A stretch of DNA of 64,000 nt from an uncultured Eubacteriales bacterium (GTDB lineage Bacteria > Bacillota > Clostridia > Christensenellales > Borkfalkiaceae). This document shows, one piece after another, positions 1-9,544 of the stretch. The position numbers and the translations under genes are program-made. Position 1 is the stretch's first letter. Every line of letters starts with the position of its first letter. Under the pieces are notes generated by a model. It did not search any database, had not been told where the DNA came from, and saw only the letters and a list, made by a program, of their open reading frames with translations. The stretch is taken from assembly GCA_958421945.1 (NCBI GenBank), contig CATZMZ010000001.1, forward strand, positions 186,001 to 250,000, read 5' to 3'.

Positions 1-1
1 C

Positions 2-484
2 GGCGACGTGTTGGTTATGCGATTGACGGCTAAACCCGTTCGCGGCGAAATTATCGTTATCGACGGCGAAAAGGAAATAATCCGCGACGGCAAAACCGAA
101 TACGAGCTGATTATTAAGCGAGCGATAGCTTTCGGCGGCGATACGGTGGATATAAGAAGCGACGGCTTCGTGTACCTTAAAAAGAAGGGCGACGCGGAGT
201 TTGTTCGCCTCGAAGAACCGTATCTTTCCGTGGGGCAGAAAACCGCGCCCGTGGTCGGCGACAAGCCCGCGATAAAATCTTATCCGTTTACCGTTCCCGA
301 CGGCGAAATTTTCTTTCTCGGCGATAACAGAACGGTCAGCAAGGACAGTCGTTCGGAATTCGGCACGTGCAAAAGCTCGCAGGTTGCGGGGGTGGTTAAG
401 GACGGGGCGGTAAAAAACCGCGCGTTTTTGACTAACGTGAATAACTTTGCGATTAAGGTTAAAAAATTCTTGAGAATTTTTTAA
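2..484 (+). CDS. lepB: Signal peptidase I, C-terminal part (5' end outside window)
   Basis: Membrane-bound serine/lysine protease (family S26A) that removes signal peptides from exported proteins. The reading frame is open from base 2, so the N-terminal anchor and the nucleophilic Ser box lie upstream of the window. Visible are the KRAIAFGGDTVDI box, whose Lys matches the catalytic base (the family has KRVIGLPGD), and near the C-terminus GDNRTVSKDSR, which matches the GDNRxxSxDSR signature. The residues after this box end in a short basic tail. The GDVLVM stretch at the left edge fits the segment following the Ser box. Identity is secure from the two boxes; only the missing start prevents a complete call. 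Confidence 0.93.
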   Translation, partial: GDVLVMRLTAKPVRGEIIVIDGEKEIIRDGKTEYELIIKRAIAFGGDTVDIRSDGFVYLKKKGDAEFVRLEEPYLSVGQKTAPVVGDKPAIKSYPFTVPDGEIFFLGDNRTVSKDSRSEFGTCKSSQVAGVVKDGAVKNRAFLTNVNNFAIKVKKFLRIF

Positions 485-515
485 ATTTATTTTTTATGGG
501 AGAGCGTAAGGCTTT

Positions 516-1031
516 ATGATTGAATATTTTACGGTCGACGAGCTGGAAAAGGCTAAAAAACAAAAGAAAAAAACGCTGGGCGTTTATCTTTCGGTGCTTG
601 CGGTATACCTTTTGTTTTCCGCGTTTAATTTTATAAGATACTTTAATATGTCTTATAAATCGCCGTATATTGCGGGCGTTAAGTGGTTGCAGTATTCGGT
701 AACCGTGATTTTCGTTATCTTTTCGTTTATATATCTCGGGATAGTTTTTAAACGAGTAAGGCGGTATTACAAGCAGTGCTATAATATGCAAACGGGTCTT
801 AAAGAAACTTCCACGGGTAACTTTTTAGAATACGATGAGGAAATTCAGGATAAGGACGGGGTGGATTTCAAATCACTCGTTTTTATCGAGTGGAATAAGT
901 ATAAAAAGGATTTTTACGAGCGAAAGGTTCTCGTCTTTTACGAAAAACCTTTCCCCGAAATTCCCGAAAAAGCCAACGTTTCATACGTTACGCAGGGCAA
1001 CACGCTTATCAGTTACGAAATATTGTCCTGA
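516..1031 (+). CDS. Small two-helix membrane protein, function unknown
   Basis: I do not recognise this 171-residue protein. It has a Lys-rich N-terminus, two hydrophobic stretches (about residues 22-41 and 58-78) separated by a short Tyr-rich loop, and a charged C-terminal domain of about 90 residues with many aromatic residues and Lys/Glu. The predicted topology is two transmembrane helices with both ends probably on the cytoplasmic side. A TAAGG element 5-9 bases upstream supports the ATG at 516. It follows the signal peptidase gene by 31 bases, so it may be cotranscribed with it. No catalytic motif is visible. The reading frame and composition match the neighbours, so it is probably a real gene. 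Confidence 0.72.
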   Translation: MIEYFTVDELEKAKKQKKKTLGVYLSVLAVYLLFSAFNFIRYFNMSYKSPYIAGVKWLQYSVTVIFVIFSFIYLGIVFKRVRRYYKQCYNMQTGLKETSTGNFLEYDEEIQDKDGVDFKSLVFIEWNKYKKDFYERKVLVFYEKPFPEIPEKANVSYVTQGNTLISYEILS

Positions 1032-1191
1032 TTTTCTATCGGATGTGCGGACTATACGGGCGGCGCGAAGAATTCAAGCGGGTGCGCGGACGGTTTTTCA
1101 CGCGAGGCACGGACTGTAAGGTCGGCGCGAAAAGCGGCGGGTTAAGCTTATTTTATTATTAAAAAAACTAACGATTTACGGAGCAATGATT

Positions 1192-1461
1192 ATGAGAGCA
1201 ATAGTAACGGTTATCGGTAAAGACAAATCGGGAATAATCGCCAAAGTTTCCGCGGTGCTTGCGGAAAACGACGTCAATATCGAAGATATAAGTCAAACAA
1301 TCGTATCGGGCAACTTTACGATGATTATGCTTTGCAGCCTTGATAACGCAAAGCTTTCTTTGGGCGAACTTAAAGCCAAGTTAAAGGAAACGGGCGAAGA
1401 AATCGGCGTTTCTATTCACGTTCAGCACGAAGATATCTTCAACGCGATGCATAAAGTCTGA
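1192..1461 (+). CDS. ACT domain protein, UPF0237 family
   Basis: An 89-residue single ACT domain ([19 protein letters not shown] at the N-terminus, beta-alpha-beta-beta-alpha-beta pattern). ACT domains bind small ligands such as amino acids and act as allosteric sensors. The ATG at 1192 is preferred over the in-frame ATG at 1186 because the CGGAG at 1179-1183 is eight bases from the former and only two from the latter, and 89 residues is the usual family length. It lies 17 bases before the UPF0210/PFL gene; this pair is conserved in many Gram-positive bacteria, suggesting that the ACT protein regulates or binds the PFL protein. The substrate is not established. Confidence 0.9.
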   Translation: MRAIVTVIGKDKSGIIAKVSAVLAENDVNIEDISQTIVSGNFTMIMLCSLDNAKLSLGELKAKLKETGEEIGVSIHVQHEDIFNAMHKV

Positions 1462-1478
1462 TTTTTGGCGGTGAAAGT

Positions 1479-2840
1479 ATGTCTTTAATAAACAGAAAAC
1501 AAATTATCGAAACGATTGATATGGTCGAAAAGGAACATTTCGACGTGCGCACGGTTACGATGGGCATTTCGCTGTTCTCTTGCATCAGGGATTCCGCCGA
1601 GGAAACGGCGCGGCTCGTTTACGAACGTATATGCAAAAAAGCCGAAAACCTCGTTAAGGTTGCCGACTCTCTCGGTAACGAATACGGTATCCCCGTTATC
1701 AATAAACGTGTGTCGGTTACGCCGGCTGCCCTTTTGTGCGCGAATTTTCCCGGGGAAGAGGTGTTGGTCGCAAAGGCACTCGATAACGCCGCAAAAACCT
1801 GCGGAATCGACTTTCTCGGCGGATATTCCGCGCTTGTCAATAAAGGTATGACTTCTTACGAGCGTTCGTTTATCGAAAGTATACCGGAAGCTCTTGCCGT
1901 TACCGATAAGGTTTGCTCGTCGGTGAACGTCGGCTCGTCTAAATCGGGCATAAACATGGACGCGGTTAAGCTCGTCGGCGAAATCGTCAAGCGTGCCGCG
2001 GAGCTTACCAAGGATAAAGACGGCATTGCCTGCGCGAAATTCGTGGCGTTCTGCAACGCGGTGGAGGACAACCCGTTTATGGCGGGCGCGTTCCACGGCG
2101 TAAGCGAGGGCGAAACGGTTATCAACGTCGGCGTTTCCGGTCCGGGCGTGGTGCATCACGCGATTAAAAGCATGGCGGGCGCGCCTATGGACGAAATTGC
2201 GGAAACGGTTAAAAAAACCGCGTTCAAAATCACGCGCGCGGGCAGTCTTATCGCAAAGGAAGCGGCAAAGCGGCTTAACGCAGAATTCGGCATCGTCGAT
2301 TTATCGCTTGCGCCCACGCCGGTTATAGGCGATTCGGTTGCGCATATTTTAGAAGAAATCGGGCTGGAATCGGTAGGCGCGCACGGCACTACCGCGGCTT
2401 TGGCAATGCTTAACGACGCGGTTAAAAAGGGCGGGGTTATGGCAAGCTCTTCCGTGGGCGGTTTATCGGGCGCGTTTATACCCGTCAGCGAGGATATAGG
2501 TATGATTAACGCCGCAAAATCGGGCGCGATTACCCTTTCCAAATTAGAAGCGATGACAGCCGTTTGCAGCGTGGGAATCGATATGGTCGCAATCCCCGGC
2601 GATACCCCCGCAAGCACCATTTCGGGCATGCTCGCGGACGAAGCGGCTATCGGTATGATTAACAACAAAACCACCGCGGTAAGGGTTATTCCCGTTCCGG
2701 GTAAAACGGTGGGCGATTCGGTGGAGTTCGGCGGATTGTTGGGTTCTGCGCCTATTATGCCCGTCAGCCCGTATTCGTGCGAAAAGTTAGTTCAGCGCGG
2801 CGGCAGAATACCCGCACCCATTCACAGCAATAAAAATTAA
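1479..2840 (+). CDS. PFL family protein, UPF0210 (DUF711)
   Basis: A 453-residue cytoplasmic protein of the UPF0210/DUF711 family, whose fold resembles pyruvate-formate lyase and anaerobic ribonucleotide reductase barrels, though no reaction is firmly assigned. The N-terminus ([20 protein letters not shown]), the [10 protein letters not shown] segment and the Gly/Ala-rich C-terminal half ([38 protein letters not shown]) are characteristic, and the length is usual for the family. It forms a probable two-gene operon with the ACT gene just upstream. I see neither the glycyl-radical motif nor the Cys-Cys pair of true PFL, so formate lyase activity should not be inferred. Confidence 0.9.
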   Translation: MSLINRKQIIETIDMVEKEHFDVRTVTMGISLFSCIRDSAEETARLVYERICKKAENLVKVADSLGNEYGIPVINKRVSVTPAALLCANFPGEEVLVAKALDNAAKTCGIDFLGGYSALVNKGMTSYERSFIESIPEALAVTDKVCSSVNVGSSKSGINMDAVKLVGEIVKRAAELTKDKDGIACAKFVAFCNAVEDNPFMAGAFHGVSEGETVINVGVSGPGVVHHAIKSMAGAPMDEIAETVKKTAFKITRAGSLIAKEAAKRLNAEFGIVDLSLAPTPVIGDSVAHILEEIGLESVGAHGTTAALAMLNDAVKKGGVMASSSVGGLSGAFIPVSEDIGMINAAKSGAITLSKLEAMTAVCSVGIDMVAIPGDTPASTISGMLADEAAIGMINNKTTAVRVIPVPGKTVGDSVEFGGLLGSAPIMPVSPYSCEKLVQRGGRIPAPIHSNKN

Positions 2841-2973
2841 ACCCGATAACCAAATCGCGCGTTAAAATCCGCGCTTTATCGCAAACCTGCGTGATTTGCG
2901 GTTAAACGCCGCGATTTATATTGAAAAAATAAAGTAAAATAACTGCCGCGGCTTTAAGCCGATAGGAGAGAAT

Positions 2974-4749
2974 ATGGATAAAAAGGTTCAAGCTTACGTC
3001 TGGGCGACGGAGGATATTTATAAAACTCTTGCCGAGTGGGAAAAGGATTTCGAGCAGGCAAAGGGTCTTTTGGATTTTTCGGAATTTAAAGGCAAGCTCG
3101 GCGACGGCGAGGCGTTTCTCGCTTGCATGAAAAAGGAAGAGCGCGTGGGCAGGCTTCTCGATAAGCTGGGGCTTTTCGCGATGATGAAGCACGATAGCGA
3201 CACTCGCGATTCCGATTACGACGCGCTTTTGTCGCGCGTCACTTCGTTATCCGTGGCGTTCGGCGCGAATACGTCATTTATTACGCCCGAACTTATCGCG
3301 CTTCCCGAGAGCGTTCTTTGCGGATTTATCGATGACCCCGAACTTAAAGAATACGATTACTCGCTTAAATGCTTATTAAAGGAGAAGGCGCACGTTTTAT
3401 CCGAAAAAGAAGAAACGTTGCTTACCGAAAGCACGGAAGCGATGGCGTCTTTCCGCGATATATTCACAAAAACGGACAACGCGGATTTGCCTTTACCGGA
3501 GTTTTCGCACCGCGGCACAAAGTATAAGCTTACGCACGGCACTTACGGCGTGCTTATGCAAAACCCCGACAGAGCTTTGCGCAAAAAGGCGTTCAAAAAG
3601 TATTACGCCGCGTATATCTCGCTTATAAACGTTATTTCGGCGACCTATTACGGCAACGTTAAAAAGGACGTTTTCTATGCGAAAGCGAAAAAGCACGAAA
3701 GCTGTCTTTCCGCCGCGCTGTTAAACGAGGACGTACCGGTGGAAGTGTATAAAAAGCTTATCCGCTCGGTAGACGCCGCGTTGCCCGCGCTGCACGATTA
3801 CGTCGCGCAAAGAAAAAAATGCCTCGGGCTTAAAGAAATGCATATGTACGATATGTACGTACCCGTGGTTGCGGATAAGGATTTAAAACTCGATTACGAC
3901 GACGCTTACGAGCTGGTAATAAAAGGACTTTCCGTACTCGGCGAGGATTATGTGCGGCTTCTTAAAAAGGCGAAAGATGAAAGGTGGCTGGACGTTTACG
4001 AAAAGGACGGTAAGCGTAGCGGCGCGTACAGTGCGACAGTGTTCGACACACACCCATTCGTTCTGCTTAATTATCAGAAAACCACGCACGACGTGTTTAC
4101 GATAGCGCACGAAATGGGGCATAGCATACACTCGTATTTTTCCAACAAAACACAGCCCTACGCGAAAGCCGATTATAAAATTTTCGTCGCAGAGGTCGCA
4201 AGCACGGTCAACGAGGTGCTGCTCTTAAAATATTTGCTTAAAGTCGCGGACGATAAGGAACTTAAACGTTACCTGTTATCGTACCTTTTGGAAATGATAC
4301 GAACGACGCTGTTCCGTCAGACGATGTTTTCGGAATTCGAGGAGTATTCACACGCGGCGGCGGAAACGGGCGAACCGCTTACCAAGGACGCGATGTGCGA
4401 AAAATATCGCAAGCTTAACGTGAAATATTACGGCAGCGCGGTCGTTTCGGACGAAGAAATTAAATACGAATGGGCGCGTATTCCGCATTTTTACAGGGCG
4501 TTTTACGTTTATAAATATGCGACCGGCATCATAAGCGCGCTCGCCATCGCGGACAGAATTACGACCGAGGGGCAGCCCGCCGTGGACGATTATTTTAGGT
4601 TTCTTTCGTCGGGCAATTCGGACGGACCTGTGCAGCTGCTTAAAATCGCGGGTGTGGATTTGGAAAGCGATAAGCCTTATGAGGCGGCTTTCAACACCTT
4701 TAAGGACGCGCTTGCGCAGTTTTGCAAGCTCGGCGAAACCGAACGCTGA
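2974..4749 (+). CDS. pepF: Oligoendopeptidase F (peptidase family M3)
   Basis: A 591-residue cytosolic zinc metallopeptidase that hydrolyses short peptides, typically those of about 7-17 residues. The zinc motif HEMGH begins at residue 379, and the third ligand Glu lies downstream in the FVAEVASTVNE segment, the spacing and wording usual for PepF. The N-terminal domain is helical, as in the family, and the length is normal. The start ATG follows an AGGAGAG ribosome binding site. The gene stands alone, with 133 bases upstream that contain only short GC-rich inverted repeats and 125 bases downstream before dnaB. No signal peptide is visible. Confidence 0.95.
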   Translation: MDKKVQAYVWATEDIYKTLAEWEKDFEQAKGLLDFSEFKGKLGDGEAFLACMKKEERVGRLLDKLGLFAMMKHDSDTRDSDYDALLSRVTSLSVAFGANTSFITPELIALPESVLCGFIDDPELKEYDYSLKCLLKEKAHVLSEKEETLLTESTEAMASFRDIFTKTDNADLPLPEFSHRGTKYKLTHGTYGVLMQNPDRALRKKAFKKYYAAYISLINVISATYYGNVKKDVFYAKAKKHESCLSAALLNEDVPVEVYKKLIRSVDAALPALHDYVAQRKKCLGLKEMHMYDMYVPVVADKDLKLDYDDAYELVIKGLSVLGEDYVRLLKKAKDERWLDVYEKDGKRSGAYSATVFDTHPFVLLNYQKTTHDVFTIAHEMGHSIHSYFSNKTQPYAKADYKIFVAEVASTVNEVLLLKYLLKVADDKELKRYLLSYLLEMIRTTLFRQTMFSEFEEYSHAAAETGEPLTKDAMCEKYRKLNVKYYGSAVVSDEEIKYEWARIPHFYRAFYVYKYATGIISALAIADRITTEGQPAVDDYFRFLSSGNSDGPVQLLKIAGVDLESDKPYEAAFNTFKDALAQFCKLGETER

Positions 4750-4874
4750 ACAATTAAGCTAATCGCCAAATAATAAAACTAATCGCGAAAACCCAAATTA
4801 ACCCGACCGCAAATAAAGGATTATAAAGGATTATAAAAACCGCTAACCATAATAAATTTTCGGAGAAACTCTTT

Positions 4875-6491
4875 ATGAATGTAAAAAAGCAAGTTACCCA
4901 AATGCCGCACAGTCTGGAAGCAGAACAGGCTCTTTTGGGCTGTTTACTTATCGACACCAAAATTCAGGTGGAAATTTCGGCGTTCTTAAAAGAGGACGAT
5001 TTTTACGCGGAATCGCACAAATACATTTTTTCCGCTATGGACGAGTTAATCAAAGCGAACAAGGCTGTGGATTTCGTTACGCTTACCGACGCGCTCGATA
5101 AAAACGGCACGATAGAACAGGCGGGCGGTATCGAATACATAACCGAATTAACCAACGTTATGCCATCAGCGGCAGGCTATAACAGATATCTCGAAATCGT
5201 TTTGCGCGACAGCATGTTAAGACGGCTGATAAGGGGCGCATCCGAAATTATCGAGGAAAGTTCTTCCAGCACGGACGAAAAAAACTCCCTTGCCGTCGCC
5301 GAAAAAAAGATTTTCGATATTTCAAACTCCGCCGATACGAGCGAAATCGTTAAAATCAGCTCGGTTATACCCGACGTTATGACGAAAATCGACGAGATGA
5401 GTAAGGATAAATCCAAGTTCCGCGGCATAAAAACGCAGTATCGCGGCATTGACGCGCTGTTAAACGGCGTGCATGAAAGCGACCTTATGATTCTCGCCGC
5501 GCGCCCCGCCGTGGGCAAAACGTCGTTCGCAATGAACATCGTCGGCAATATCGCGTTGCAAGGTTATTCCTGCGCGGTTTTCTCGCTCGAAATGAGCAAG
5601 GAACAGCTTACACAAAGAATGCTTTGCTCCGTCGCGGGTATCAATATGGGGCACGTCGTTAAAGGTCAGCTCGACAAGTCGGAGTGGCTTAAAATGGCAA
5701 AGGCAAAGGAGCAGCTTTCCAACGCGCGCATTTTTATCGACGATTCCGCAATGATCAGCCCAAGCGAGGTTATGTCTATTTGCAGGCGGCTTAAAAGAAA
5801 AGCGGGGCTCGATTTCGTTATGATAGACTACGTTCAGCTTATGTCGCCCGAAAAAGGCAGAAAAAACGACAACAGACAGCAGGAAATTACCGAAATTTCC
5901 AGAACGCTTAAAATTCTTGCCAAAGAGCTTAACGTTCCCGTGCTTGCGCTGTCGCAGTTATCGCGCGCTGTCGAAACGGAAAACCGCCGTCCGCAGCTGT
6001 CCGACCTTCGCGAATCGGGCGCAATCGAGCAGGACGCGGATATCGTTATGTTCATTCACCGCCCCGATAAAAACGCCAACGCCAAGGATTTGGAATCCGG
6101 CAAAATCAAGCCGAACGTTGCGGAAATTATCGTTGCAAAGCATCGTAACGGACCTACGGGCGTCGTTAAATTGTTCTTTAAGGGCGAATGTACAAAATTC
6201 CTTAACATTAACGAAGATACGGACGAGCCGGAGGATTCCGAAGCGCCTAAAAGAACTGCCGGCATAGAGGGATTCGAGGAATTGCCGCAAAATTCCGCGC
6301 GCAACGATTCGCCCGCCGCCGACCAAAACTATCCAAACGGCGGAACACACGGGCAAACGGACGGGTTTGACGCACCGCCGCCCGAAGAGCCGGCGGACTA
6401 TTCGGACGCGCCATTCGACGTTGACGGCGGCAATAACGCTTACGGAAACGCAAGCGAGCGCGAAAAAACCGTTGACGACGAAATTTTTTAA
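4875..6491 (+). CDS. dnaB: Replicative DNA helicase DnaB
   Basis: A 538-residue hexameric 5'-3' helicase that unwinds DNA at the replication fork. The N-terminal domain starts with the typical MPHSLEAEQALLGCLL segment; the RecA-like domain carries a Walker A, ARPAVGKTS (about residues 207-215), a Walker B region (DFVMIDYVQLM) and the LSQLSRAVE and LRESGAIEQDAD segments. The helicase core ends around residue 445; the last 90 or so residues are an acidic, Pro/Asn/Gly-rich tail longer than in most homologues and probably disordered. GGAG lies 11 bases upstream of the ATG. Downstream genes follow within 54 bases. Confidence 0.97.
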   Translation: MNVKKQVTQMPHSLEAEQALLGCLLIDTKIQVEISAFLKEDDFYAESHKYIFSAMDELIKANKAVDFVTLTDALDKNGTIEQAGGIEYITELTNVMPSAAGYNRYLEIVLRDSMLRRLIRGASEIIEESSSSTDEKNSLAVAEKKIFDISNSADTSEIVKISSVIPDVMTKIDEMSKDKSKFRGIKTQYRGIDALLNGVHESDLMILAARPAVGKTSFAMNIVGNIALQGYSCAVFSLEMSKEQLTQRMLCSVAGINMGHVVKGQLDKSEWLKMAKAKEQLSNARIFIDDSAMISPSEVMSICRRLKRKAGLDFVMIDYVQLMSPEKGRKNDNRQQEITEISRTLKILAKELNVPVLALSQLSRAVETENRRPQLSDLRESGAIEQDADIVMFIHRPDKNANAKDLESGKIKPNVAEIIVAKHRNGPTGVVKLFFKGECTKFLNINEDTDEPEDSEAPKRTAGIEGFEELPQNSARNDSPAADQNYPNGGTHGQTDGFDAPPPEEPADYSDAPFDVDGGNNAYGNASEREKTVDDEIF

Positions 6492-6545
6492 AAGCTCCGC
6501 CGCGGCGAAGCGGAAAACGAACGGAATTTAACTGATTAAAGAATT

Positions 6546-7535
6546 ATGATAACACTTGTCAAACCCGTAACGGACGAAAGCGTTGCGGAAGCAAAAGCGA
6601 TATTAGAGGGCGGCGGATTAGTGGCAATGCCAACCGAAACCGTTTACGGGCTTGCCGCAATCGGCACGGATTCGGAGGCGGTCAAAAAAATTTACGAAGT
6701 AAAAGGCAGACCGTCCGACAACCCGCTTATCGCGCACGTTCATAAAAATTACGATATAGAAAAACTCGTTAAGGTAAAGGAAAAATACGTTTACGAGCTG
6801 ATAGAAAAATTCACCCCCGGACCGTTGACGCTCGTTTTCGAAAGCAGGGGCGTGGTTTGCAAAGAGGCGGTTTGCGGCGGCGACACGCTTGCCGTAAGAA
6901 TTCCCTCGCATAAAGGCTGTCAGAAACTTCTTTCCGCGGTGGACGCGCCGCTCGTCGCGCCGAGCGCGAATTTATCCAAGCACACAAGTCCCGTAACGGC
7001 AAAGCACGTTCTTGACGACCTGAACGGACTTATTCCGCTTATTTTGGACGGCGGTAAATGCTCCGGCGGGATAGAAAGTACGGTATTAGACGTTACCGGA
7101 AGCGTGCCGAGAATTCTTCGCGCGGGGCTTGTCACCAAAGAAATGATAGCTTCCGTCGCGGGCGATTGTCTTATCGCGGAGCATAAGGAAGGGGATAAGG
7201 TTAAATCCCCGGGGGTTAAATATCGGCATTACCGTCCGCGTTGCGACGCGGTGCTGTTCGGAAAAAACGACGTTGCCGGCGCGAACGCGAGATACGCGGA
7301 AGAGCTTTCTCGCGGCAGAACGCCGTATATAATGTGTTCGGACGAATATGCGGAAGCGTTCGGCGGGAAAAACCTGTTACTTTTAGGTAAAACGGGTGAG
7401 GAAATCGCCGCTAATCTTTACGATAAGCTGTTAGAAGGGGAAAAAAAAGCGGATATCATAATCGCCATGTCGCCCGATAGATACGACGGCGTGTATCTGG
7501 GGATTATGAACCGATTAAAAAAGGCTTGCGGTTAA
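6546..7535 (+). CDS. tsaC: L-threonylcarbamoyladenylate synthase (TsaC/Sua5 long form)
   Basis: A 329-residue cytoplasmic enzyme that makes threonylcarbamoyl-AMP from threonine, bicarbonate and ATP, the first step of the universal t6A37 modification of ANN-decoding tRNAs. The YrdC domain (about residues 5-190) shows GGLVAMPTETVYGLA, KGRPSDNPLIAH and APSANLS. A linker with SPGVKYRHYRP joins it to a C-terminal Sua5 domain, so this is the long Sua5-type rather than the short TsaC. The start follows dnaB by 54 bases, and the stop is one base from the next gene, so translation of the phosphatase may be coupled. Complete and ordinary. Confidence 0.96.
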   Translation: MITLVKPVTDESVAEAKAILEGGGLVAMPTETVYGLAAIGTDSEAVKKIYEVKGRPSDNPLIAHVHKNYDIEKLVKVKEKYVYELIEKFTPGPLTLVFESRGVVCKEAVCGGDTLAVRIPSHKGCQKLLSAVDAPLVAPSANLSKHTSPVTAKHVLDDLNGLIPLILDGGKCSGGIESTVLDVTGSVPRILRAGLVTKEMIASVAGDCLIAEHKEGDKVKSPGVKYRHYRPRCDAVLFGKNDVAGANARYAEELSRGRTPYIMCSDEYAEAFGGKNLLLLGKTGEEIAANLYDKLLEGEKKADIIIAMSPDRYDGVYLGIMNRLKKACG

Positions 7536-7536
7536 A

Positions 7537-7986
7537 ATGTTAAAGATTTTATTCGTATGCACGGGGAATACCTGCCGCAGTCCTATGGCGGAGGTCGTGC
7601 TGAAAGCAAAAATAAAGCTTGCGGGCGTTAAGGGCGTAAGGGTTTCGAGCGCGGGACTTGACGCTTCGGCGGGCGAAAAGATGAGCAAAAACGCCGTAGT
7701 CGCGCTTAAAGCTTTGGGGTACGCCCCGCGTGGCTTTAAATCGCGCAAGGCTACCGCGGCAACGCTTATTAAAAGCGACGTTATAATTTGTATGACGGGC
7801 GCACATAAAGCGCGCATAAGCAACTTCCCGAACGTGTATACGGTGTCGGAAATTACAGACGGAAACGATATAGCCGACCCTTACGGCGGGGATATTAACG
7901 CATACGTCAGGGCTTCACACGAAATCGAGGACGCGTGCAACGTTATTCTGGAAAAAATCCTTTCGGGTTTTAACGATAAAAAATAA
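7537..7986 (+). CDS. ywlE: Protein-arginine phosphatase (YwlE-type low-molecular-weight phosphatase)
   Basis: A 149-residue phosphatase of the LMW-PTP fold. The P-loop CTGNTCRSP sits at residues 8-16; Thr in the middle rather than Ile or Leu is the feature known to make YwlE specific for phospho-arginine over phospho-tyrosine. The general-acid Asp lies in the C-terminal DPYGGD segment, which is also characteristic. It would reverse arginine phosphorylation by McsB, whose gene lies 2 kb downstream with mcsA and clpC. The gene begins one base after tsaC. Specificity for phospho-arginine is inferred from the Thr; the enzyme class is certain. Confidence 0.92.
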   Translation: MLKILFVCTGNTCRSPMAEVVLKAKIKLAGVKGVRVSSAGLDASAGEKMSKNAVVALKALGYAPRGFKSRKATAATLIKSDVIICMTGAHKARISNFPNVYTVSEITDGNDIADPYGGDINAYVRASHEIEDACNVILEKILSGFNDKK

Positions 7987-8005
7987 AAGAAACGGAGAAA
8001 AAATT

Positions 8006-8458
8006 ATGAAGGTAGCTATCGGTTGTGACCACGGCGGAATAAATCTTAAACCCGTCCTGATTGATTATCTTAACAAAAAGGGCATAGAATATAAAGACTG
8101 CGGCTGTTTCGGCACGGAATCGGTCGATTATAACGATTACGCGCTGCCCGTTTGCAAAGCGGTGATTGACGGCGAATGCGAAAAAGGTATTCTTATCTGC
8201 GGCACGGGCATCGGTATGAGCATCGTCGCTAATAAAATCAAGGGGATACGTTGCGGACATTGCCACGACGTGTTTTCCGCAAAAATGACGAGATTGCATA
8301 ACGACGCAAACGTTCTCGCGCTCGGCGAGCGCGTGGTAGGTCCGGGGCTTTTTATCGAAATCGTGGACGCGTTTTTGTCTACCCCGTTTTCGGGCGACGA
8401 AAGGCACGTCAGGCGCGTGGAGAAAATCAAGGCGCTCGAAGAAAAGAATTTCAAGTGA
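8006..8458 (+). CDS. rpiB: Ribose-5-phosphate isomerase B
   Basis: A 150-residue enzyme interconverting ribose 5-phosphate and ribulose 5-phosphate in the pentose phosphate pathway. Typical features are MKVAIGCDHGGINLK at the N-terminus, the phosphate-binding GTGIGMSIVANK loop and the GHCHDVFSAKM segment. The base in RpiB is normally a Cys; the CGTGIG context at about residue 70 preserves it. RpiB homologues can act on allose or galactose phosphates (LacAB), but the standalone position and size favour RpiB. An AACGGAG site lies upstream. The gene is the last of the dnaB-tsaC-ywlE-rpiB run and is followed by overlapping inverted repeats. Confidence 0.95.
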   Translation: MKVAIGCDHGGINLKPVLIDYLNKKGIEYKDCGCFGTESVDYNDYALPVCKAVIDGECEKGILICGTGIGMSIVANKIKGIRCGHCHDVFSAKMTRLHNDANVLALGERVVGPGLFIEIVDAFLSTPFSGDERHVRRVEKIKALEEKNFK

Positions 8459-8468
8459 TTTTATGGTC

Positions 8469-8507
8469 GCGCGGCGGCGGTTTTCTGCCTCCGCCGCGCA
8501 GAAAACC
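8469..8507 (+). promoter_or_regulatory. Two mutually exclusive hairpins downstream of rpiB
   Basis: A 9-bp stem (GCGCGGCGG at 8469-8477 with CCGCCGCGC at 8491-8499) and a 10-bp stem (GGTTTTCTGC at 8479-8488 with GCAGAAAACC at 8498-8507) share bases 8498-8499 and interlock, so only one can fully form, or the two could make a pseudoknot-like fold. It begins 11 bases after the rpiB stop. No U-run follows directly, so a plain intrinsic terminator is doubtful. It could be a 3' stabiliser or an attenuator before galU. Confidence 0.45.
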
Positions 8508-8642
8508 ATTGCTTAACGCGATAAAACGTCGCATTTTATAAAATTATACTAAAAACTAAAAAATTAAGCGAAAAGCAAGCCGAAAAGTAAGAAAAGACTA
8601 AAACGAGAGGCACGGCTTGTTAAAAATAAAAGGAAAAGAAAA

Positions 8643-9521
8643 ATGAAGGTCAAAAAAGCCATTATACCCGCGGCGGGACTCGGTACGAGGTTTTTGCCGA
8701 TAACGAAAGCCGTACCGAAGCCTATGCTTTCGGTGCTCGATAAGCCAACTATTCAGTACATAGCCGAGGAATTAAATACCGTGGGCATTGACGATATCAC
8801 GATAGTCGTAAGTCCCGATTCGGAGGTTATTCGCCGTCATTTCGGTGCGGCGGAGGCTCTCGAAAAAAGATTGCTTGCCGACGGAAAAGAAAAGCTTTAC
8901 GAAGTGGAGCGGGAAACGCAAAAATATAATATTCATTACGCGGTGCAGACGGAAGCGGACGGACTTGCCGGCGCGATTTTATGCGCAGACAGGTTTATTA
9001 AGGAAGAACCGTTTGCGCTGCTTCTCGGCGACGAGCTTATTTACGCCGACAAAAACGAACTGCCGTGTATGAAGCGGCTCGTGGATATTTTCGAAAGCAC
9101 GGGTAAAAGCGTTATCGCCACGATGGAAGTGTTCGGCGACGACGTGAGCAAATACGGCAACATCGGCATAGGCAAGGAATCGGACGGGGTTATGGAGGTT
9201 ACGGATATCATCGAAAAACCGAGCCTTTCGGAAGCCCTTTCCAACAACGCGATAATAGGGCGTTACGTGCTTACGGGAGAGGTTATGGGTATGCTTAAAA
9301 AGCTTAAACCCAGAAACAACGAGATTTATCTTACCGACGCGCTCGAAGCTTTGGCAAAGCGCGGGGAATTGCTTGCGTCCAACTTCGAAGGGACGCGTTA
9401 CGACGTCGGCGATAAATTCGGGTACATAAAGGCTAACGTTGAATACGCGCTTCGCAGTAAAGAGATAGGCGCGCAGACGAAAAGGTATATAGCGGAGCTT
9501 GCCGAAAAGCTTAAAGACTGA
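8643..9521 (+). CDS. galU: UTP-glucose-1-phosphate uridylyltransferase
   Basis: A 292-residue nucleotidyltransferase making UDP-glucose from UTP and glucose 1-phosphate, a precursor for cell-surface glycans and glycolipids. The N-terminal nucleotide-binding segment AAGLGTRFLPITKAVPKPM, the LGDELIY metal-binding region and IIEKPS are typical of GalU/GtaB. The length is normal. The ATG follows an AAAAGGAAA site. The gene is followed after 23 bases by mcsA, so the stress genes may be read from the same transcript, which is not a usual pairing. Confidence 0.95.
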   Translation: MKVKKAIIPAAGLGTRFLPITKAVPKPMLSVLDKPTIQYIAEELNTVGIDDITIVVSPDSEVIRRHFGAAEALEKRLLADGKEKLYEVERETQKYNIHYAVQTEADGLAGAILCADRFIKEEPFALLLGDELIYADKNELPCMKRLVDIFESTGKSVIATMEVFGDDVSKYGNIGIGKESDGVMEVTDIIEKPSLSEALSNNAIIGRYVLTGEVMGMLKKLKPRNNEIYLTDALEALAKRGELLASNFEGTRYDVGDKFGYIKANVEYALRSKEIGAQTKRYIAELAEKLKD

Positions 9522-9544
9522 TTGTTACGGGCGGTAACTTTTAA

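Noticed and set aside
1485..2674. Long reverse-strand frames across the PFL gene
   Set aside because: They are shadows produced by GC-rich codon use in the real plus-strand gene, with no motifs or ribosome binding sites.
2841..2973. Terminator-like repeats after the PFL gene
   Set aside because: Short GC arms (CGCAAA/TTTGCG and AAATCGCG/CGCGATTT) exist, but no single stem with a T-run stands out.
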